Positions 23,076 through 25,397 of a stretch of 25,397 nucleotides of DNA are shown here, piece after piece. The position numbers and the translations under genes are program-made. Source of the DNA: CAYWNA01 sp964459305 (GTDB lineage: Bacteria; Planctomycetota; Planctomycetia; Pirellulales; Pirellulaceae); NCBI GenBank assembly GCA_964459305.1, contig CAYWNA010000193.1, forward strand, positions 1-25,397, read 5' to 3'. Every line of letters begins with the position of its first letter. Within the stretch, counting starts at the first letter, position 1. Under the pieces are notes generated by a model, which ran no database searches, was not told the origin of the DNA, and worked only from the letters and a program-made list of their open reading frames with translations.

Positions 23076-23996
23076 TCAGCGTGCTGCGACGAAGTTCCGG
23101 AGAAACGTACCACTCTGGCTCAGCGACGCTTTGCGCGACTCCAGCGAGCCCTCGTACGCCCGGTCTTCCACCTCGATGCAGATCGGTCCGCGATATCCGG
23201 TGTCGCTGAGAACCGAACAAAACCTCCCCCAGTCGATTTCACCCAGTCCCGGCAGCTTTGGCGTGTGGAACTCCAGCGGATTCGCCATGATGCCGACGTC
23301 ATCCAAACGTTCGCGGTCGACTCGAACGTCTTTCGCGTGGACGTGGAAAATCTTGTCGGCGAATTCTCGGAGCGGTTTGATGTAGTCCATCTGTTGCCAC
23401 ACCAGATGCGAAGGATCGTAGTTCAGTCCAAAGTGATCGCTGGGAATGTCTTCGAACATCCTGCGCCAGGTTACCGGGCATGTCGCCAAGTTCTGCCCAC
23501 CGGGCCATTCGTCGCGAGTGAAGAACATGGGACAGTTCTCGATGCCGACGCGCACGTCACGCTCCTCGGCGAACTGGATTATTGGTTTCCAGACTTCCAG
23601 GAACCGCGGCCAGTTCTCGTCGACTGTCTTGCTTGCGTCGCGCCCCACGAACGTGTTCATTTGATTCACACCAAGTTGACCCGCCGCAGCGATCACTCTC
23701 TTGATCTGAGCAATGTACGTCTCCGCGTCTTCCTGATTCGGCGTTAGCGGATTGGGGTAGTATCCCAGGCCGCTGATTTCGACGCCGGCCGCCGCCGCAA
23801 TCCCCTTGGCCCCGTCGGCTTCGGCTTGGCCGAAATCGGCCACGTCCACGTGCGTCACGCCGGCATAGCGCCGTTCGGCTTTGCCTTTCGGCCAGCACAT
23901 CAGTTCGACGCAGTCGAACCCCGTGTCGGCGGCGAATTGAACGACTTCCTCAAGGGATTGGTCCGCAAGTATAGCGCTGACGAAACCGAGTTTCAT
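23076..23996 (-). CDS. Sugar phosphate isomerase/epimerase (xylose isomerase-like TIM barrel)
   Basis: This is a 306-residue TIM-barrel protein of the AP-endonuclease-2/IolE-like group. The metal-binding residues expected in the family are visible: Glu153 (GIENCP), Asp194 and His197 (NYDPSHL), His218/His220 (FHVHAKD) and Glu275 (CIEVED). The N-terminus MKLGFVSAILADQSLEEVVQ is typical. ATG 23996 has AGGAG seven bases upstream and fits the family start; a longer frame to 24236 is out of character. The gene is 13 bases downstream of the Gfo/Idh/MocA gene. That pairing is common in inositol and unusual-sugar catabolism, but the substrate cannot be named. Confidence 0.9.
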   Translation of the reverse strand: MKLGFVSAILADQSLEEVVQFAADTGFDCVELMCWPKGKAERRYAGVTHVDVADFGQAEADGAKGIAAAAGVEISGLGYYPNPLTPNQEDAETYIAQIKRVIAAAGQLGVNQMNTFVGRDASKTVDENWPRFLEVWKPIIQFAEERDVRVGIENCPMFFTRDEWPGGQNLATCPVTWRRMFEDIPSDHFGLNYDPSHLVWQQMDYIKPLREFADKIFHVHAKDVRVDRERLDDVGIMANPLEFHTPKLPGLGEIDWGRFCSVLSDTGYRGPICIEVEDRAYEGSLESRKASLSQSGTFLRNFVAAR

Positions 23997-24009
23997 GGTG
24001 GTGCTCCTC

Positions 24010-25161
24010 TTACCCTTCGATCTTGACCCACGCCTGTTGCTTGTGGCTATTGAGAATCGCTTCGCACAGTACGATTTCACGATGGCCGTCGGCGAACGTG
24101 GGGAACGTTGGCGGCGCGGAAAAGTCGCCGGCATCGATGTATCCGTAGAAAGCGCGGAAACACTGCTTGAACGTGTCCGGGAAGCCCTCGTTGTGACCGC
24201 CGGGGTAAGTAATGTACTGACGCGCCACATCGCCAACTAGCGAAGGATCACGAATGAGGCTTTCGTTTGCCTGATCGCGGCGCCCGATCCACAACTCGTT
24301 CGGGTTCTCGCTGTTCCACGCCAACGCCTTCTTGGAGCCGGCGATTTCGTACCGCAGGCAGTTCTTGCGACCGGCGTTTACCTGCGATACGTGCAGGCAT
24401 CCGCGCGCACCGCCAACAAACTGCAACATCATGCATCCGTAGTCTTCGGTTGCAATATCGATCGGCTCGACGGCTGCCGGCGGAGCCCCTTTCCCGCTGA
24501 ATGTCTCCACTTCCCCCGTTGGCCTTTTGCGCACAGGGAATACGGTATAGAGGTCCGCGCAAACCGCTTCGACTTCCAGGCCGGTAATGGCGTGGATCAA
24601 GTCCAGCCAGTGGGTTCCGATGTCAGCCACCGCTCGCAACTCGCCGCCTTCCTCGGCCACGACCCGCCAGTTGAAGTCCGTCTCGAAGAACAGCCAATCT
24701 TGGACGTACGAGCCGGTCACGTGATAAACGTCGCCCACGTCTCCCTTCCGTGCTCGATCAGCGGCTTCCTGACAGAGAGGGTAGAAACGGAGGTTATAGT
24801 TCACGCCCGCTGCCAAGTTGACCTCGCTCGCCAGCTTGACCAACTCGGCCGATTCCTGCGAATTCATGGCCAGCGGTTTCTCGCACAGCACGTGCTTGCC
24901 GGCCTTGAGCGCCCGGGACGCCATGTCGTAGTGCAGCCGGTTCGGCGTAGCGATGTGTACAGATCGCACGTCGTCGTCGGCCAGGGCTTCATCGAAGGTT
25001 TTATAGGCTTTCGACAAGCCAAGCTGCGCCGCCGCGCCTTCCGACTCTTGCTGATCAACGCCCAGAATACCCACGACGCGTTGACCCGCACGCCGCAATC
25101 CTTCCACATGTACCGGCCCTATGAACCCGGCCCCAATTACTGCAACTCCAAGTTGTGACAT
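24010..25161 (-). CDS. Gfo/Idh/MocA-family NAD(P)-dependent sugar oxidoreductase
   Basis: This is a 383-residue cytoplasmic dehydrogenase. An N-terminal Rossmann fold has GAGFIG (10-15), and the family signature CEKPLAMN carries catalytic Lys95. Asp180 and His184 in DIGTHWLDLIH match the family active-site pair. The C-terminal part is the usual alpha/beta substrate domain. Complete length. GGGAGG lies just before the ATG at 25161. It is the first gene of the sugar operon, with a candidate promoter at 25197-25225. The substrate may be an inositol, glucoside or 3-keto sugar; this cannot be decided from sequence. Confidence 0.93.
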   Translation of the reverse strand: MSQLGVAVIGAGFIGPVHVEGLRRAGQRVVGILGVDQQESEGAAAQLGLSKAYKTFDEALADDDVRSVHIATPNRLHYDMASRALKAGKHVLCEKPLAMNSQESAELVKLASEVNLAAGVNYNLRFYPLCQEAADRARKGDVGDVYHVTGSYVQDWLFFETDFNWRVVAEEGGELRAVADIGTHWLDLIHAITGLEVEAVCADLYTVFPVRKRPTGEVETFSGKGAPPAAVEPIDIATEDYGCMMLQFVGGARGCLHVSQVNAGRKNCLRYEIAGSKKALAWNSENPNELWIGRRDQANESLIRDPSLVGDVARQYITYPGGHNEGFPDTFKQCFRAFYGYIDAGDFSAPPTFPTFADGHREIVLCEAILNSHKQQAWVKIEG

Positions 25162-25196
25162 GGCTCCTCCCTTCGTCAGGTGATTTCAACGGTAAA

Positions 25197-25225
25197 ATCA
25201 TCATGGACCAGCGGAGGATTGTCAA
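25197..25225 (-). promoter_or_regulatory. Candidate sigma-70 promoter of the sugar operon
   Basis: On the minus strand a perfect -35 TTGACA (25220-25225) is followed after exactly 17 bases by GATGAT (25197-25202), four of six matches to TATAAT. The transcription start would fall near 25190, giving a leader of about 29 bases to the ATG at 25161. Confidence 0.5.
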
Positions 25226-25397
25226 TATACCGGAGGATGCGCAGCGATCGTGCCGTCCGGATCGCGTTGCATGTCGGGGCTGGTCGGTGTGCGGCAACCC
25301 AACTTGGCTAAGCATCGGCTCCGAAATAGACCCTGAATTCACGGTAGCCGAAGTCGCCAGACTTTGGTCGCTTTGCACGGGAAAAACCAAACTCTGG
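25226..25397. other. Right-edge intergenic region
   Basis: No gene supported. An 8-bp hairpin with one G-T pair (CCGAAGTC, GCCA, GACTTTGG; 25348-25367) is the only structure noted. The region upstream of the sugar operon promoter continues off the window. Confidence 0.45.

Noticed and set aside
1..25397. tRNA, rRNA, riboswitch or transposase gene
   Set aside because: I saw no cloverleaf, rRNA segment, known riboswitch core or transposase motif on either strand by reading; a covariance-model search was not possible.

Overview
The window reads as the chromosome of a planctomycete, probably of the Pirellulales type. This is an inference from gene content: a type II secretion-like cluster with oversized acidic pseudopilins, EF-hand and Spy/LTxxQ-type periplasmic proteins, a very large VWA/GATase1-like protein beside MoxR and DUF58, NHL and Gfo/Idh/MocA proteins, and gene borders full of palindromic and short tandem repeats. 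Every supported gene lies on the minus strand, so transcription runs from high to low coordinates. The first gene in each transcriptional series is the one furthest right.

Right part (about 25.2-21.3 kb): a probable sugar-catabolism operon. It starts with a candidate promoter (TTGACA, 17-bp spacer, GATGAT). Then follow a Gfo/Idh/MocA oxidoreductase, a sugar phosphate isomerase/epimerase-type TIM barrel, a ROK sugar kinase and, after a palindromic repeat, deoxyribose-phosphate aldolase (deoC). Next is an NHL-repeat lipoprotein (21.0-20.1 kb) between two repeat-rich gaps.

Middle part (19.8-14.6 kb): a 1027-residue membrane protein with a VWA domain, a GATase1-like domain and a second, degenerate VWA domain, followed by a MoxR AAA+ ATPase and a DUF58 protein. 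This is the familiar MoxR/VWA envelope module.

Left part (14.3 kb to the left edge): a type II secretion-like locus with an unusual layout. It opens with a giant GspD-like protein of about 1296 residues. That protein has an LTxxQ/Spy-like N-terminus, a long acidic linker and about eight secretin N-domain-like modules, but no recognisable C-terminal secretin barrel. Three non-canonical envelope proteins follow: a membrane-anchored coiled-coil/HEAT protein, a secreted protein with seven EF-hand loops, and a Spy/LTxxQ-like protein with Gly/Arg-rich tails. Then come gspE, gspF, gspG, gspH, gspI, gspJ and gspK, tightly packed, with gspK running off the left edge. The D-like, EF-hand and Spy-like proteins share Gly-rich low-complexity segments, and calcium-loop motifs recur in the EF-hand protein and in GspK. 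This suggests, but does not prove, that the three inserted genes are part of the secretion machine.

Several repeats lie inside the pseudopilin genes. A 28-bp-arm inverted repeat shaped like an intrinsic terminator sits in the open reading frame at the start of gspJ, and five copies of a 7-bp unit encode most of the GspI leader peptide. No tRNA, rRNA, CRISPR array or transposase gene was seen.
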